A stretch of DNA of 64,000 nucleotides from Streptomyces sp. MMBL 11-1 (GTDB taxonomy: Bacteria; Actinomycetota; Actinomycetes; Streptomycetales; Streptomycetaceae): contig NZ_CP117709.1 in assembly GCF_028622875.1 (NCBI RefSeq), positions 930,001 through 994,000 of the forward strand, written 5' to 3'. Positions within the stretch are counted from its first letter, which is position 1. Each line of letters opens with the position of its first letter. This document shows, one piece after another, positions 35,682 to 45,704 of the stretch. The notes below the pieces were generated by a model that saw nothing but the letters and a program-made list of their open reading frames with translations, made no database searches and was not told where the DNA came from. The translations under genes were made by a program, and so were the position numbers.

Positions 35682-37115
35682 TCAGCCGGTCCGGCGCAGC
35701 AGGGCCAGGTACATCGCGTCCGTGCCGTGCAGATGCGGCCAGAGCTGGACGTCGGGGCCCTCGCCGAGGGCCGGCACACCGGGCATCAGGGGGCGGGCGT
35801 CGATCCACTCCGCCTCCACCGGCTCCCCGCCCCGGCCCTTGAGGACGTCCTCGACCACCACGCGGGTCTCCGCGAGATGCGGCGAGCAGGTCGCGTAGCC
35901 GACCACACCGCCGATCCGTACGGCCTTCAACGCCTCGCGCAGCAGACCCCGTTGGAGCGGGGCGAAGGCTTCCAGGTCTTCGGCGCGACGCCGCCAGCGG
36001 GACTCCGGGCGACGCCGCAACGCGCCCAGGCCGGAGCAGGGCACGTCCATCAGGATCCGGTCGAACGTGCCGGGCAGCCACGGCGGGCGGGTGCCGTCCG
36101 TGGTGATCACCTGGTACGGGCCGGGGTTGCCGGCGAGCGCCCGCTCGACCAGCCGGGCGCGGTGCGGCTGCTTCTCGGCGGCGAGCAGGGCGGCTCCCCG
36201 CCCGGCGGCCAGGGCGGCCAGCAGGGCGGCCTTGCCGCCGGGGCCCGCGCAGCCGTCGAGCCAGCGGGCGTCGCGGCCCTCGACGGGTGCGGCGGCCAGC
36301 GCAGCGGCGACGAGCTGGCTGCCCTCGTCCTGGACGCCCGCCCGGCCCTCCTGGACGGCCTCCAGCGCTCCGGGCTCGCCGCCCTCGGCCATCCGGACCG
36401 CGTACGGCGACCAGCGGCCCGGCAGGGAGTTGTCCTCGCCCAGGGCCGCGACCAGCTCGTCCGTGGTGGAGCGGCCGGGGCGGGCCGCCAGCGTCACCTC
36501 GGGCCGCTCGTTGTCGGCTTCGAGGAGGTCCTCGATGCCCGCCCGGCCGCCGCCCAGCGCGTCCCAGAGGGCCGAGACGATCCAGCGGGGATGCGAGTGC
36601 ACGACGGACAGGTGGTCCTCGGCGTCCTCGTCGTACGGCGGGGCGACCTTCTCCACCCAGCCGTCGAGGTCGTGCGCGGTGACCTTGCGCAGCACCGCGT
36701 TGACGAACTTCGCGCGCCCCTCCCCCAGCACCACCCGGGCCAGCTCCACACTGGCGGAGACGGCCGCGTGGGTGGGGATACGGGTGCCCAGCAGCTGGTG
36801 GACGCCCATGTTCAGGACGTCGAGGACCGGCGGGTCGACCTCGCGCAGCGGCCGGTCGACGCAGGCCGCCACGATCGCGTCGTACGTGCCCTGACGGCGC
36901 AGCGTCCCGTAGACCAGCTCGGTCGCCAGCGCCGCGTCCCGGCCGTCGAAGTCGCCCTTGGCGCGGGCCTTCTTCAGCAACGGGGGCAGTACGAGGTTGG
37001 CGTACGCGTCGCGCTCGTCGACGGCCCGGAGCGCCTCGAAGGCGAGGAAACGGACCGGGTCCTTCTGCGGACGGCGGTGGGGCTTGGCGGGACGGCGACG
37101 CGGCTGGTCGTTCAC
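35682..37115 (-). CDS. rsmB: 16S rRNA (cytosine-967-C5)-methyltransferase
   Basis: A 477-residue RsmB/Fmu-type m5C methyltransferase. The N-terminal 150 residues after a basic, Pro-rich tail form a NusB-like RNA-binding domain (LAFEALRAVDERDAYANLVL). The catalytic domain has the SAM-binding LDGCAGPGGKAALLAALAAG, motif IV LMDVPCSGLGALRR and the nucleophile in YATCSPHLAET. A GTG start with GGAG 10 bases upstream is used. It lies downstream of fmt, a common actinobacterial order. Confidence 0.94.
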   Translation of the reverse strand: MNDQPRRRPAKPHRRPQKDPVRFLAFEALRAVDERDAYANLVLPPLLKKARAKGDFDGRDAALATELVYGTLRRQGTYDAIVAACVDRPLREVDPPVLDVLNMGVHQLLGTRIPTHAAVSASVELARVVLGEGRAKFVNAVLRKVTAHDLDGWVEKVAPPYDEDAEDHLSVVHSHPRWIVSALWDALGGGRAGIEDLLEADNERPEVTLAARPGRSTTDELVAALGEDNSLPGRWSPYAVRMAEGGEPGALEAVQEGRAGVQDEGSQLVAAALAAAPVEGRDARWLDGCAGPGGKAALLAALAAGRGAALLAAEKQPHRARLVERALAGNPGPYQVITTDGTRPPWLPGTFDRILMDVPCSGLGALRRRPESRWRRRAEDLEAFAPLQRGLLREALKAVRIGGVVGYATCSPHLAETRVVVEDVLKGRGGEPVEAEWIDARPLMPGVPALGEGPDVQLWPHLHGTDAMYLALLRRTG

Positions 37116-37239
37116 GTGAAAGGTGCTCCGCTGATGGTGAGAGGGGCGAACCCTCCCAGCGTACGTCGCCGTCCCCGGGCGCCCGAACGGCAGCCCGGAC
37201 CCCCGGGACCCGGCCGCCCCCGCCGCTCGGGGCGCCTCT

Positions 37240-38172
37240 CTACAGGCCGAGCAACTCGCCGTGGACGATGCGGACGCCGCGCGCCCAGTCGGCGGCCTTC
37301 ATCGGCTTCTTGCCCTGCGGCTGGACCCAGAGCAGCTCGACCGCGTGCGATCCGGTGCCCACGTACACGTTGTTCTTGGCGGCCGACAGCTCGCCGGGGG
37401 CCAGGTCGGTGCGGTCCGGGACGGGCGTGGCCTGGACCAGCTTGAGCCGCTCGCCGCGGAACAGGGTCCAGGCGCCGGGTGCCGGGGTGCAGCCGCGCAC
37501 CACCCGGTCGACCCGCAGGGCGGGTGCGGACCACTGGACCTGGGCGTCCTCGACGGTGATTTTCGGGGCCAGGGTGACGCCGTCGTCGGGCTGGGGCACG
37601 GCGTGCAGCGTGCCGTCCTCGATGCCGTCCATGGTGGCGGCGAGCAGCCCCGCGCCGGCGAAGGCGAGCCGGGTGAGCAGGTCGCCGCTGGTGTCGGTGG
37701 GGCGGACCTCCTCGGTGAGGACGCCGTAGACCGGGCCGGAGTCCAGCCCCTCCTCGATCAGGAAGGTCGACGCGCCGGTCACCTCGTCCCCGGCCATCAC
37801 CGCGTGCTGGACCGGCGCCGCGCCCCGCCAGGCGGGCAGCAGCGAGAAGTGCAGGTTGACCCAGCCCCGGGCGGGCACGTCGAGGGCGACCTTGGGCAGC
37901 AGGGCGCCGTAGGCGACGACCGGGCAGCAGTCCGGGGCGATCTCGCGCAGCCGGGCGAGGAACTTCTCGTCCCGGGGCCTGGCGGGCTTGAGCACCTCGA
38001 TCCCGGCCTCCTCCGCCCGCTCGGCCACCGGGCTCGCGACGAGCCGGCGCCCCCGCCCGGCGGGGGCGTCCGGACGGGTCACGACGGCGGCCACCTCATG
38101 GCGGCCGGAGGCGATCAGGGCGTCCAGTGCGGGGACGGCGACTTCGGGGGTGCCGGCGAAGACGAGCTTCAT
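37240..38172 (-). CDS. fmt: Methionyl-tRNA formyltransferase
   Basis: A 310-residue enzyme that formylates initiator Met-t[22 protein letters not shown] opens the formyl-tetrahydrofolate-binding domain. [19 protein letters not shown] holds the catalytic Asn and His region, and a C-terminal OB-fold follows. The frame is open 16 codons upstream but ATG 38172 is the family start. It probably forms an operon with rsmB. Confidence 0.96.
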   Translation of the reverse strand: MKLVFAGTPEVAVPALDALIASGRHEVAAVVTRPDAPAGRGRRLVASPVAERAEEAGIEVLKPARPRDEKFLARLREIAPDCCPVVAYGALLPKVALDVPARGWVNLHFSLLPAWRGAAPVQHAVMAGDEVTGASTFLIEEGLDSGPVYGVLTEEVRPTDTSGDLLTRLAFAGAGLLAATMDGIEDGTLHAVPQPDDGVTLAPKITVEDAQVQWSAPALRVDRVVRGCTPAPGAWTLFRGERLKLVQATPVPDRTDLAPGELSAAKNNVYVGTGSHAVELLWVQPQGKKPMKAADWARGVRIVHGELLGL

Positions 38173-38422
38173 GGGTGGCTGACTGCCTCTCGGGCCAAGA
38201 CGTACGGTGACGAGCAGCACACCAGTCTAAGGGCTGTCCCGTAATTCCCGGCGGGCGCCGCCCAGGGGGCGTACGTGCGCCGCGCACGCCCCGTGCATAC
38301 GCACATACGCCCCGATAGCGTGACCACATACCCGGCTCGGGCGTTGGTCAAAGGAGATTGACCGAAGCGGGCCGCCCCGATGCGGCCCGATCCCTTTCAA
38401 CGCCGGTTCGAGAGGCTTCTTC

Positions 38423-38983
38423 ATGGCCGACCACGCAACGCACGACGCCCAAGCGCGGGCCAGTCTGCATCTTCTGGTGCGGGACATCGAGCGGGTCCGG
38501 CGGCAGGTGGACGCGCTGCGCACCCTCACCGCCCAGCTGGGCAACGTCTACCGTCCGCGCCGCTCCGGCCCCTCCGCGGGCTTCGTCGTCTACGGCAGGG
38601 CCCCGGCCCCCACCGTCCGCCTCGCGCAGGAACTGCGGGACAGCGTCGAGACCCTGGTCACGGCCGCGGTGGACTTCGACCGGTCGCTGGGCTTCTCCTG
38701 GGACGCGGTGGGCTCCGCCCTCGGCGTCACCAAGCAGGCCGTGCACCGCCGTTACGGGACGCGCCGGACCACGCCGCAGCCCGGCTCCGAGACGAGCGGC
38801 GAGAACGCGGCGGCGCCGCGTCCGGTCTCCGTCGGACCAGGGCTGGCCGGGCCCGTCGCAGGGCCGGGCTCCCCGGTGCCCTCGGTCCCGGCGGCCCGCT
38901 CGATGCCGCCACAGCCTCTCGCGGACCGGCCGGTCCGCGAGGAGCTGCGCCCCGGCGCCTTCCCGGGCCCCCGCAACGGCTGA
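38423..38983 (+). CDS. Small HTH-like protein of unknown function
   Basis: A 186-residue protein I cannot name. The N-terminal 70 residues are helical and probably form a coiled coil ([20 protein letters not shown]). Residues about 94-113 ([20 protein letters not shown]) look like a helix-turn-helix, and the last 70 residues are Pro/Gly-rich and probably disordered. The ATG has AGAGGC upstream. It is the only rightward gene in this stretch, divergent from fmt and convergent with priA. A DNA-binding role is a reasonable inference, nothing more. Confidence 0.75.
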   Translation: MADHATHDAQARASLHLLVRDIERVRRQVDALRTLTAQLGNVYRPRRSGPSAGFVVYGRAPAPTVRLAQELRDSVETLVTAAVDFDRSLGFSWDAVGSALGVTKQAVHRRYGTRRTTPQPGSETSGENAAAPRPVSVGPGLAGPVAGPGSPVPSVPAARSMPPQPLADRPVREELRPGAFPGPRNG

Positions 38984-38999
38984 CCGCGCGCCGCCCCTC

Positions 39000-39030
39000 T
39001 GCCCCACCGTGCCGGTCGCACGGCGGGGCA
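39000..39030. terminator. Hairpin terminator between convergent genes
   Basis: A 13-bp stem with one mismatch (39000-39012 with 39018-39030) and a 5-base loop lies between the HTH-like gene and priA. Confidence 0.6.
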
Positions 39031-39099
39031 GTCCTCTGTCCGGGCCCCGTGCCTGTGCGGGCCGACCGGCGGGCTGCCGCAGGCGGCTCCCCCGCGGCC

Positions 39100-41244
39100 T
39101 CAGCCGATGTCGGGCGGGTCGATCCTGATGCGCACCGGGTCGGTCGCCCCTTTGGCCATGCGGGCCGCGAGCGCCGTCTTCAGGGCGCGGGCGAGCGCCG
39201 CCCCGCGTCCCGGGACCACGCGGATCAGGGCCCGCTCCCAGGTCTCGCCCGGCGGGGCGCCCCCCGGCCGGCGGGGCCTGCCGGGCTCGGCCGACGGGAC
39301 GGGCACCGGACCCAGGATCTCGGCCTCCGGCGGCAGCCCGGCGGTCCGGAGGAACGCGGCCAGAGCCTCGGGGGGGCCGGTGGCCGAGGCCATCCGGGAG
39401 ACCGGAGGGAAGCCCAGCTCGGCCCGCTCCGCCAGCTCCCGCCGGGCGAATCCCGACGGGTCCCAGCGGACCAGCGCCTGCACCGCGCGCTCCGTCGGCT
39501 CGGCCACGATCACCACCGTGCCGCCCTCTTCCTGGCTCCGCACCAGCGCCCCCGCCGCCGTCCACCGGCGCAGTGCCTCCTCCCCCGCGCGCAGATCGGG
39601 CCGGCCGAGCATGGCCCAGCCGTCCAGGAGCAGGGCCGCCGCGTACCCGCCCTCGGCGACGGGCTCCGCGCCGGGCGTGGAGACGACCAGGGCCGGAGTG
39701 CCGGGCACCGCGTCGAGGATGTGGTCGCGCCCCGAGGTGCGGACGGGCACGGCGGGGAAGGCCCGGCCCAGCTCCTCCGCGGTGCGGCGCGCGCCGACGA
39801 TCTGCGCCCGCAGCCGGGTGGAGCCGCACTCCGCGCAGTGCCAGGACCGCTCGGCCCGCCCGCACCAGGCGCAGTCGAGATCCCGCTGGTCCGGGGCCTG
39901 GAGGGGGCCCGCGCAGTGCCGGCAGCGGGCGGGCGTCCGGCAGCGTTCGCAGGCGAGGCGGGGGGCGTAACCCCGGCGGGGCACCTGGACCAGCACCGGA
40001 CCGCTGCGCAGACCGTCGCGCACGGCCCCCCAGGCGAGGCTGGGGAGCCGGGCGGTGCGGGCGGCGCCGTCCCGGGCCAGCTCGCCGTCCCCGACCGTAC
40101 GGATGAGGGGCGCGGCCCGGCGCAGCCGCTCGCGGTCCGCGAGGAGCGGCAGCGCCCAGCCGCTCTCCACCAGCTGGGCGGCCTCGACCGTGCAGCTGGT
40201 CCCGCCGAGGAGGAAGCCGCAGCGGCCCTGTGCCGACCGCAGCTCCAGGACCTCGCGGACATGCGGGAAGGGGGCGTTGTCGTCGCTGTGGCTGGAGTCC
40301 CCGTCGTCCCAGACGACGACCAGGCCGAGGTCCTGGACGGGGGCGAACATGGCGGCCCTGGTCCCCACGACCGCCCGCACCGAGCCCCGGCGCACCGCGA
40401 GCCACTGCCGGTAGCGCTTCTCGGGGCCGGAGTCGGCGGTCAGCAGGGCGTGCCGGCCGGTGCCGAGCGCCTCGGTCAGGGCGGCGTCGACCCGTCCGGC
40501 GGCCCGTCCGTCCGGGACGACGACGAGGGCGCCGCGCCCGGAGGAGAGCGTCGCGGCGACGGCTCCGGCGATCTCGGCGGGCCAGTGCGGGCCGGGCAGA
40601 GCGGTCCACACCGCGCGCGGAGCGCCGCCCTCGGCCAGCGCGCGCAGGAAGGCCAGGCCCTGGCCGTACCGCTCCCAGGTGCCCGGCTCCGGGGACGGGG
40701 GCGGGGGCAGTGGGTCCGGGGAGGGCTTGGACTCTGCGCGGCCGTTGCGCGGCGGGACGGCGAGCTGGAGGACATCGGCGAGGCTGCCCGCGTACCGGTC
40801 GGCGACGGCGCGGCAGAGGGCGAGCAGGTCGGGCCCGAGGACCGGCTCCGGGGAGACCACGGAGGCGATGGCGGCCAGCGCCCCCTGGTAGTCGGAGTCG
40901 GCGCGGCGCTCGACGATGAAGCCGTCGATCAGGCCGCCGCCCTCACGCCGCCCGCCCTGGACGTTGCGCCCGCCCGCCCCGAAGCGCACCCGGACCCGGA
41001 CGCCCGGCTGCGCGTCGGCGTCCAGCTCCTCGGGGACCGCGTAGTCGAAGAACTGGTCGAGGTGGAGGACGCCCTTGTTGACCAGGACGCGGGCGACGGG
41101 CAGCTCCTCGGCGAGCGTGGCGCCCCGCCAGGTCCGCGGCTTGGCGCGCGGCACCTTCGCGCGGCGCACGGTCTCCCTGATCAGCGCAAGCTGCTCCGGC
41201 GCCCCGGCACCGGGTTCGGCGGACTGCTCGTTCTCGCTGCTCAC
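39100..41244 (-). CDS. priA: Primosomal protein N' PriA, ATPase-degenerate actinobacterial type
   Basis: A 714-residue PriA-like replication restart protein. The N-terminal DNA-binding domain (LPVARVLVNKGVLHLDQFFD) and two clusters of zinc-binding cysteines (CERCRTPARCRHC and CAWCGRAERSWHCAECG) are clear. The helicase Walker A is replaced by ALPGPHWPAEIAG with no GKT, and the DEEH box reads VVVWDDGDSSHSDD. Helicase activity is therefore unlikely. A GTG start is used at 41244. It follows metK downstream, separated by a hairpin. Confidence 0.9.
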   Translation of the reverse strand: MSSENEQSAEPGAGAPEQLALIRETVRRAKVPRAKPRTWRGATLAEELPVARVLVNKGVLHLDQFFDYAVPEELDADAQPGVRVRVRFGAGGRNVQGGRREGGGLIDGFIVERRADSDYQGALAAIASVVSPEPVLGPDLLALCRAVADRYAGSLADVLQLAVPPRNGRAESKPSPDPLPPPPSPEPGTWERYGQGLAFLRALAEGGAPRAVWTALPGPHWPAEIAGAVAATLSSGRGALVVVPDGRAAGRVDAALTEALGTGRHALLTADSGPEKRYRQWLAVRRGSVRAVVGTRAAMFAPVQDLGLVVVWDDGDSSHSDDNAPFPHVREVLELRSAQGRCGFLLGGTSCTVEAAQLVESGWALPLLADRERLRRAAPLIRTVGDGELARDGAARTARLPSLAWGAVRDGLRSGPVLVQVPRRGYAPRLACERCRTPARCRHCAGPLQAPDQRDLDCAWCGRAERSWHCAECGSTRLRAQIVGARRTAEELGRAFPAVPVRTSGRDHILDAVPGTPALVVSTPGAEPVAEGGYAAALLLDGWAMLGRPDLRAGEEALRRWTAAGALVRSQEEGGTVVIVAEPTERAVQALVRWDPSGFARRELAERAELGFPPVSRMASATGPPEALAAFLRTAGLPPEAEILGPVPVPSAEPGRPRRPGGAPPGETWERALIRVVPGRGAALARALKTALAARMAKGATDPVRIRIDPPDIG

Positions 41245-41288
41245 AGCTGAATTCCTACCAGAGAGCACTGACAGCGGCGGGGGCACGG

Positions 41289-41330
41289 CAGCGGGGCCCG
41301 GCCACCTCGATCGGTGTCCGGGCCCCGCTG
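41289..41330 (-). terminator. Hairpin terminator after metK
   Basis: A perfect 13-bp stem (41289-41301 with 41318-41330) lies downstream of metK and just upstream of priA. Confidence 0.65.
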
Positions 41331-41379
41331 TCGTACTCGATGGCACCCGCTCCGCTGTTGTCGTACGCGGGCGGTCCGG

Positions 41380-42588
41380 CTACAGACCGGCGGCGGCGCG
41401 CAGGGCGTCCACGCGGTCGGTGCGCTCCCAGGTGAAGTCGGGCAGCTCACGGCCGAAGTGGCCGTAGGCGGCGGTCTGGGCGTAGATCGGGCGGAGCAGG
41501 TCGAGGTCCCGGATGATCGCGGCCGGGCGGAGGTCGAAGACCTCGCCGATCGCGTGCTCGATCTTCTCGGTGTCGACCGCGGCGGTGCCGAAGGTCTCCA
41601 CGAACAGTCCGACGGGCTCGGCCTTGCCGATCGCGTACGCGACCTGGACCTCGCAGCGCGCGGCGAGACCGGCGGCCACCACGTTCTTGGCGACCCAGCG
41701 CATCGCGTACGCGGCGGAGCGGTCGACCTTGGACGGGTCCTTGCCCGAGAAGGCGCCGCCGCCGTGCCGGGCCATGCCGCCGTAGGTGTCGATGATGATC
41801 TTGCGGCCGGTCAGGCCGGCGTCGCCCATCGGGCCGCCGATCTCGAAGCGGCCGGTCGGGTTCACCAGGAGGCGGTAGCCCTCGGTGTCCAGCTTGATGC
41901 CGTCCTCGACGAGCTGCGCGAGCACGTGCTCGACGACGAACTCGCGGATGTCGGGGGCGAGCAGCGAGTCCAGGTCGATGTCGGAGGCGTGCTGCGAGGA
42001 GACGACCACCGTGTCCAGCCGGACCGCCTTGTCACCGTCGTACTCGATGGTGACCTGGGTCTTGCCGTCGGGGCGCAGGTAGGGGATGGTCCCGTTCTTG
42101 CGCACCTCGGACAGCCGCCGGGAGAGCCGGTGGGCGAGGTGGATCGGGAGCGGCATCAGCTCCGGGGTCTCGTCGCAGGCGTAGCCGAACATCAGGCCCT
42201 GGTCGCCCGCGCCCTGCTTGTCGAGCTCGTCCTCATCGCCCTCGACCCGCTTCTCGTACGCGGTGTCGACACCCTGCGCGATGTCCGGCGACTGCGCGCC
42301 GATCGACACCGAGACGCCACAGGAAGCACCGTCGAAGCCCTTTTTGGAGGAGTCGTAACCGATCTCCAGAACCTTGTTGCGCACGAGGTTGGGGATGTCG
42401 GCGTAGGCCTTGGTGGTGACCTCGCCCGCGACATGCACCAGACCGGTGGTGATCAAGGTCTCGACGGCGACGCGCGAGGAGGGGTCCTCGCGCAGGAGCG
42501 CGTCGAGAATCGTGTCGCTGATCTGGTCAGCGATCTTGTCGGGGTGACCCTCGGTGACGGATTCCGAGGTGAAGAGACGGCGGGACAC
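41380..42588 (-). CDS. metK: S-adenosylmethionine synthetase
   Basis: A 402-residue enzyme making S-adenosylmethionine from methionine and ATP. The N-terminal [20 protein letters not shown], the signature [15 protein letters not shown] and the P-loop-like [18 protein letters not shown] are all present. GGGAGCGATG at the ATG gives a good ribosome-binding site. The 199-bp leader upstream shows no SAM riboswitch that I could recognise. It supplies the methyl donor for primary and secondary metabolism. Confidence 0.98.
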   Translation of the reverse strand: MSRRLFTSESVTEGHPDKIADQISDTILDALLREDPSSRVAVETLITTGLVHVAGEVTTKAYADIPNLVRNKVLEIGYDSSKKGFDGASCGVSVSIGAQSPDIAQGVDTAYEKRVEGDEDELDKQGAGDQGLMFGYACDETPELMPLPIHLAHRLSRRLSEVRKNGTIPYLRPDGKTQVTIEYDGDKAVRLDTVVVSSQHASDIDLDSLLAPDIREFVVEHVLAQLVEDGIKLDTEGYRLLVNPTGRFEIGGPMGDAGLTGRKIIIDTYGGMARHGGGAFSGKDPSKVDRSAAYAMRWVAKNVVAAGLAARCEVQVAYAIGKAEPVGLFVETFGTAAVDTEKIEHAIGEVFDLRPAAIIRDLDLLRPIYAQTAAYGHFGRELPDFTWERTDRVDALRAAAGL

Positions 42589-42787
42589 ATCGCTCCCTGG
42601 GGTTGCAGCGGCTGCTGGCTGATCATGGGTGGGACGACCGAGAGCTGCGCTCGGCGCGTACCGTCGGCCAGTTTATCGGTCGCATCCGGCGACCGGGGCA
42701 GGTGTCTCGCCCTTTGGGTGGTTCGTGACGCGCGCCACGTGGGGCACCAGTAGGACAATCCACCCTTCCCGGCCTGCGTTTCATGCC

Positions 42788-44032
42788 TTATGGGACGATT
42801 TCGTTCGCCCGGAGAGTTGATTGTGAAATCGGCTGGAACCTGCCCGAAACCAGATCCCAGACCGTGTCGGCGAGCGCTTCCTTGGGGCCGTACGGCACCG
42901 GTGTCTCCGAGCCGTCGGCAGCGAGGACGACCGCTTCGTTCTCCTCCGAGCCGAAGGTCTTGCGCTCCCCCACCTCGTTGACCACGAGGAGGTCGCAGCC
43001 CTTGCGGCGGAGCTTTGCCCTGCCGTTGACCAGCACGTCGTCGGTCTCGGCCGCGAATCCGACGACGATCTGGTCCGGGCGGGCCCGTTCGCCGGAGACC
43101 TCGGCGAGGATGTCGGGGTTGCGGACCAGGGTGACGGCGGGCGCCTCCTCGCCGTCCTTCTTCTTGATCTTGCCGGAGGCGTACGCGGCAGGGCGGAAGT
43201 CGGCCACCGCGGCCGCCATCACCACCACGTCCGCGTCGGGGGCGGCCTTCAGCACGGCCTCGCGCAGCTGGACGGCGGTGCCGACGCGGAGGACATCGGC
43301 TCCGGCCGGGTCGGGCAGCCCGGTGTTGGCCTCGATCAGGGTGACCCGGGCCCCCCGGGCCACGGCGGTGCGCGCCAGCGCGTACCCCTGCTTGCCGGAG
43401 GAGCGGTTGCCCAGAAAGCGCACCGGGTCGAGCGGCTCGCGCGTGCCGCCGGCGCTGATCACCACGTGGCGGCCCGCGAGATCGGGCTCGGTGACCCCGC
43501 GCGCCAGCACCCGGCGGCAGACCTCGAAGATCTCGCCGGGGTCGGGGAGCCGGCCCTTGCCGGTGTCGACGCCGGTGAGCCGCCCGACGGCGGGCTCGAT
43601 GACGACGGCTCCCCGGCGGCGCAGCGTGGCGACGTTCTCCTGGGTGGCCGGGTGCTCCCACATCTCGGTGTGCATGGCGGGGGCGAAGACCACCGGACAG
43701 CGGGCGGTCAGGAGCGTGTTGGTGAGAAGGTCGTCGGCGAGCCCGTGGGCGGCCTTGGCCAGCATGTCCGCGGTGGCCGGGGCGACCACCACGAGGTCGG
43801 CGCCCTGCCCGATCCGCACGTGCGGGACCTCGTGGACGTCCTCCCAGACCTCGTCGGACACCGGGTGACCGGAGAGCGCCGACCAGGTCGCGGCCCCCAC
43901 GAAGTGCAGTGACGCGGCGGTCGGGACGACCCGCACGTCGTGGCCGGACTCGGTCAGCCGGCGCAGCAGCTCGCACGCCTTGTAGGCGGCGATGCCCCCG
44001 CTGACCCCCAGGACCACCTTCGGCTTGTCCAC
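42788..44032 (-). CDS. coaBC: Bifunctional phosphopantothenoylcysteine decarboxylase/synthetase
   Basis: A 414-residue fusion catalysing two coenzyme A steps. The N-terminal CoaC flavoprotein part has GVSGGIAAYKACELLRRL and the FAPAMHTEMWEHPATQ substrate clamp. The C-terminal CoaB part has ISAGGTREPLDPVRFLGNRS and the lysine-rich KIKKKDGEEAP. A GTG start is inferred at 44032 from family length. It lies between rpoZ and metK in the conserved order. Confidence 0.96.
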   Translation of the reverse strand: MDKPKVVLGVSGGIAAYKACELLRRLTESGHDVRVVPTAASLHFVGAATWSALSGHPVSDEVWEDVHEVPHVRIGQGADLVVVAPATADMLAKAAHGLADDLLTNTLLTARCPVVFAPAMHTEMWEHPATQENVATLRRRGAVVIEPAVGRLTGVDTGKGRLPDPGEIFEVCRRVLARGVTEPDLAGRHVVISAGGTREPLDPVRFLGNRSSGKQGYALARTAVARGARVTLIEANTGLPDPAGADVLRVGTAVQLREAVLKAAPDADVVVMAAAVADFRPAAYASGKIKKKDGEEAPAVTLVRNPDILAEVSGERARPDQIVVGFAAETDDVLVNGRAKLRRKGCDLLVVNEVGERKTFGSEENEAVVLAADGSETPVPYGPKEALADTVWDLVSGRFQPISQSTLRANEIVP

Positions 44033-44109
44033 TGCGTCTCCCCGCACTCGGCAACGTATGCGTCCCATGCTGCCTCACCGCACGGAACGCGTTCACCCGG
44101 CCCCGGACA

Positions 44110-44148
44110 CACTCCAGGCCCGGCGGACGGGCCGCCGGGCCTGGAGTG
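44110..44148 (-). terminator. Strong hairpin terminator after rpoZ
   Basis: A perfect 17-bp stem (44110-44126 with 44132-44148) with a 5-base loop lies between rpoZ and coaBC. Confidence 0.8.
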
Positions 44149-44170
44149 AAGGTGCCGTGGTGCTCCTGCG

Positions 44171-44443
44171 TTACTGCGCGGGGCCCTCGATGGCCTCGGA
44201 GGTCAGCAGGCCCGCGTTGATCTCGCGGAGCGCGATCGAGAGCGGCTTCTCGTGCACGTGGGTGTCGACGAGCGGACCGACGTACTCGAGGAGGCCTTCA
44301 CCGAGCTGCGAGTAGTACGCGTTGATCTGGCGGGCGCGCTTGGCCGCGTAGATCACCAGGCTGTACTTCGAGTCGGTGGCTTCGAGGAGCTCATCAATCG
44401 GCGGGTTGATGATGCCCTCGGGCGTGGTGATGGAAGAGGACAC
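44171..44443 (-). CDS. rpoZ: RNA polymerase omega subunit
   Basis: A 90-residue omega subunit that helps assemble RNA polymerase around the beta-prime subunit. The conserved core [20 protein letters not shown] followed by RARQIN is clear, and the C-terminus has [16 protein letters not shown]. The GTG start has GGAAGG about 8 bases upstream. It follows gmk in the same direction, as in other bacteria. Confidence 0.97.
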   Translation of the reverse strand: MSSSITTPEGIINPPIDELLEATDSKYSLVIYAAKRARQINAYYSQLGEGLLEYVGPLVDTHVHEKPLSIALREINAGLLTSEAIEGPAQ

Positions 44444-44504
44444 TCTCTGCCTTCCGAAGGGGATGTAGATCAAAGATCAAAGAGATCTGGACGATCACGG
44501 AGAT

Positions 44505-45098
44505 CTAGGCCTGAAGCATCAACGTTAGCAGCTCACGCGCCACGTCCTCGACGGAGGTGTTGACCAGCGTCGTATCGAACTCGGCCTCGGCGGCCAGTTC
44601 GATCTTCGCGGCGGCGAGCCGGCGCTCGATGACCTCGGGGGCCTCGGTGCCCCGGCCGGTGAGCCTGCGCACCAGCTCCTCCCAGCTCGGCGGCGCCAGG
44701 AAGACCAGACGCGCGTCGGACATCGACTGGCGGACCAGCCGGGCGCCCTGGAGGTCGATCTCCAGCAGGACCGGCTCACCGGCCTCCAGGCGGTCCAGTA
44801 CGGCTCGCCGGGGCGTGCCGTAGCGGTTGCCCGCGAACTCGGCCCACTCCAGCAGTTCGCCGTTGGCGACGAGCTTGTCGAACTCCTCGTCGTCCACGAA
44901 GAAGTAGTGGACACCGTTGCGCTCCCCGGGACGCGGCTTGCGTGTCGTCGCCGACACGGAGAGCCAGACCTCGGGGTGCACGGTGCGCATATGAGCGACG
45001 ACCGTGCTCTTGCCGACCCCGGAGGGGCCGGAGAGCACGGTCAGTCGCGGACGTACGTCCGGGGGTACGGGGGACGTCCCCCGGAATGTTGCAGCCAT
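44505..45098 (-). CDS. gmk: Guanylate kinase
   Basis: A 197-residue enzyme phosphorylating GMP to GDP. The P-loop is [18 protein letters not shown]. The GMP-binding region runs through [19 protein letters not shown] and [16 protein letters not shown]. The length and the order mihF-gmk-rpoZ are the actinobacterial norm. The gene starts 38 bases after mihF and is probably cotranscribed with it. Confidence 0.97.
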   Translation of the reverse strand: MAATFRGTSPVPPDVRPRLTVLSGPSGVGKSTVVAHMRTVHPEVWLSVSATTRKPRPGERNGVHYFFVDDEEFDKLVANGELLEWAEFAGNRYGTPRRAVLDRLEAGEPVLLEIDLQGARLVRQSMSDARLVFLAPPSWEELVRRLTGRGTEAPEVIERRLAAAKIELAAEAEFDTTLVNTSVEDVARELLTLMLQA

Positions 45099-45136
45099 GG
45101 GGCGATTATCCAGGTTCTCAGGAGTGCCTGAGAACG

Positions 45137-45460
45137 TCAGGCGGGGCTGCCGCCGAACTCACGCTCCAGGGATGCGATCTGATTGGAGCCAAGACCCCTG
45201 ACCCGGCGGCTCTCGGAAATGCCGAGACGCTCCATGATCTGCTTGGCGCGGACCTTGCCGACGCCCGGCAGGGATTCCAGCAGCGCGGAGACCTTCATCT
45301 TCCCGATGACGTCGTTCTCCTGGCCCTGCTTGATGACGTCGTGGAGGGAAGCGCCGGAGTGCTTGAGTCGATTCTTGACCTCGGCCCGCTCCCGGCGAGC
45401 CGCGGCGGCCTTTTCGAGCGCGGCTGCGCGCTGTTCAGGGGTAAGGGGCGGAAGAGCCAC
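45137..45460 (-). CDS. mihF: Actinobacterial integration host factor (sIHF/mIHF)
   Basis: A 107-residue nucleoid-associated protein with an N-terminal helix ([20 protein letters not shown]) and a helix-two-turn-helix core [20 protein letters not shown]. It compacts DNA and influences sporulation and antibiotic production in Streptomyces. The GTG start ([10 protein letters not shown]) is chosen over upstream codons because it is the known start of the family. A 244-bp leader upstream holds its promoter; TTGACG near 45665 on the minus strand is a possible -35. Confidence 0.97.
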   Translation of the reverse strand: MALPPLTPEQRAAALEKAAAARRERAEVKNRLKHSGASLHDVIKQGQENDVIGKMKVSALLESLPGVGKVRAKQIMERLGISESRRVRGLGSNQIASLEREFGGSPA

Positions 45461-45704
45461 GCCTACGTCACCTCGGATGTCGATCTGTCGGATACGGACC
45501 GGCGGGGAAGCTGGACGCCACCCACCTGGCGAGTGGAGAACACACTGTGCTCGTCCGCTCTCGACGGAGACTAGCGGCAAGGACCGCCGTAGTCAGCGAG
45601 AACAGACGAAAAGTCCTGGTCAGCTGTGGCCGACCGGGATTTTTCCGACATATCGACCAGGTTTCTCGTCAGTATTTCGTCAACACGCTGTAAACGTGTC
45701 AGGG

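Noticed and set aside
42589-42787. SAM riboswitch in the metK leader
   Set aside because: I could not recognise the conserved core of any SAM riboswitch class in either orientation.
45461-45704. A further gene between mihF and pyrF
   Set aside because: The frame extending mihF upstream has no ribosome-binding site and the region is A+T-richer and non-coding in character; it is better explained as the mihF promoter.
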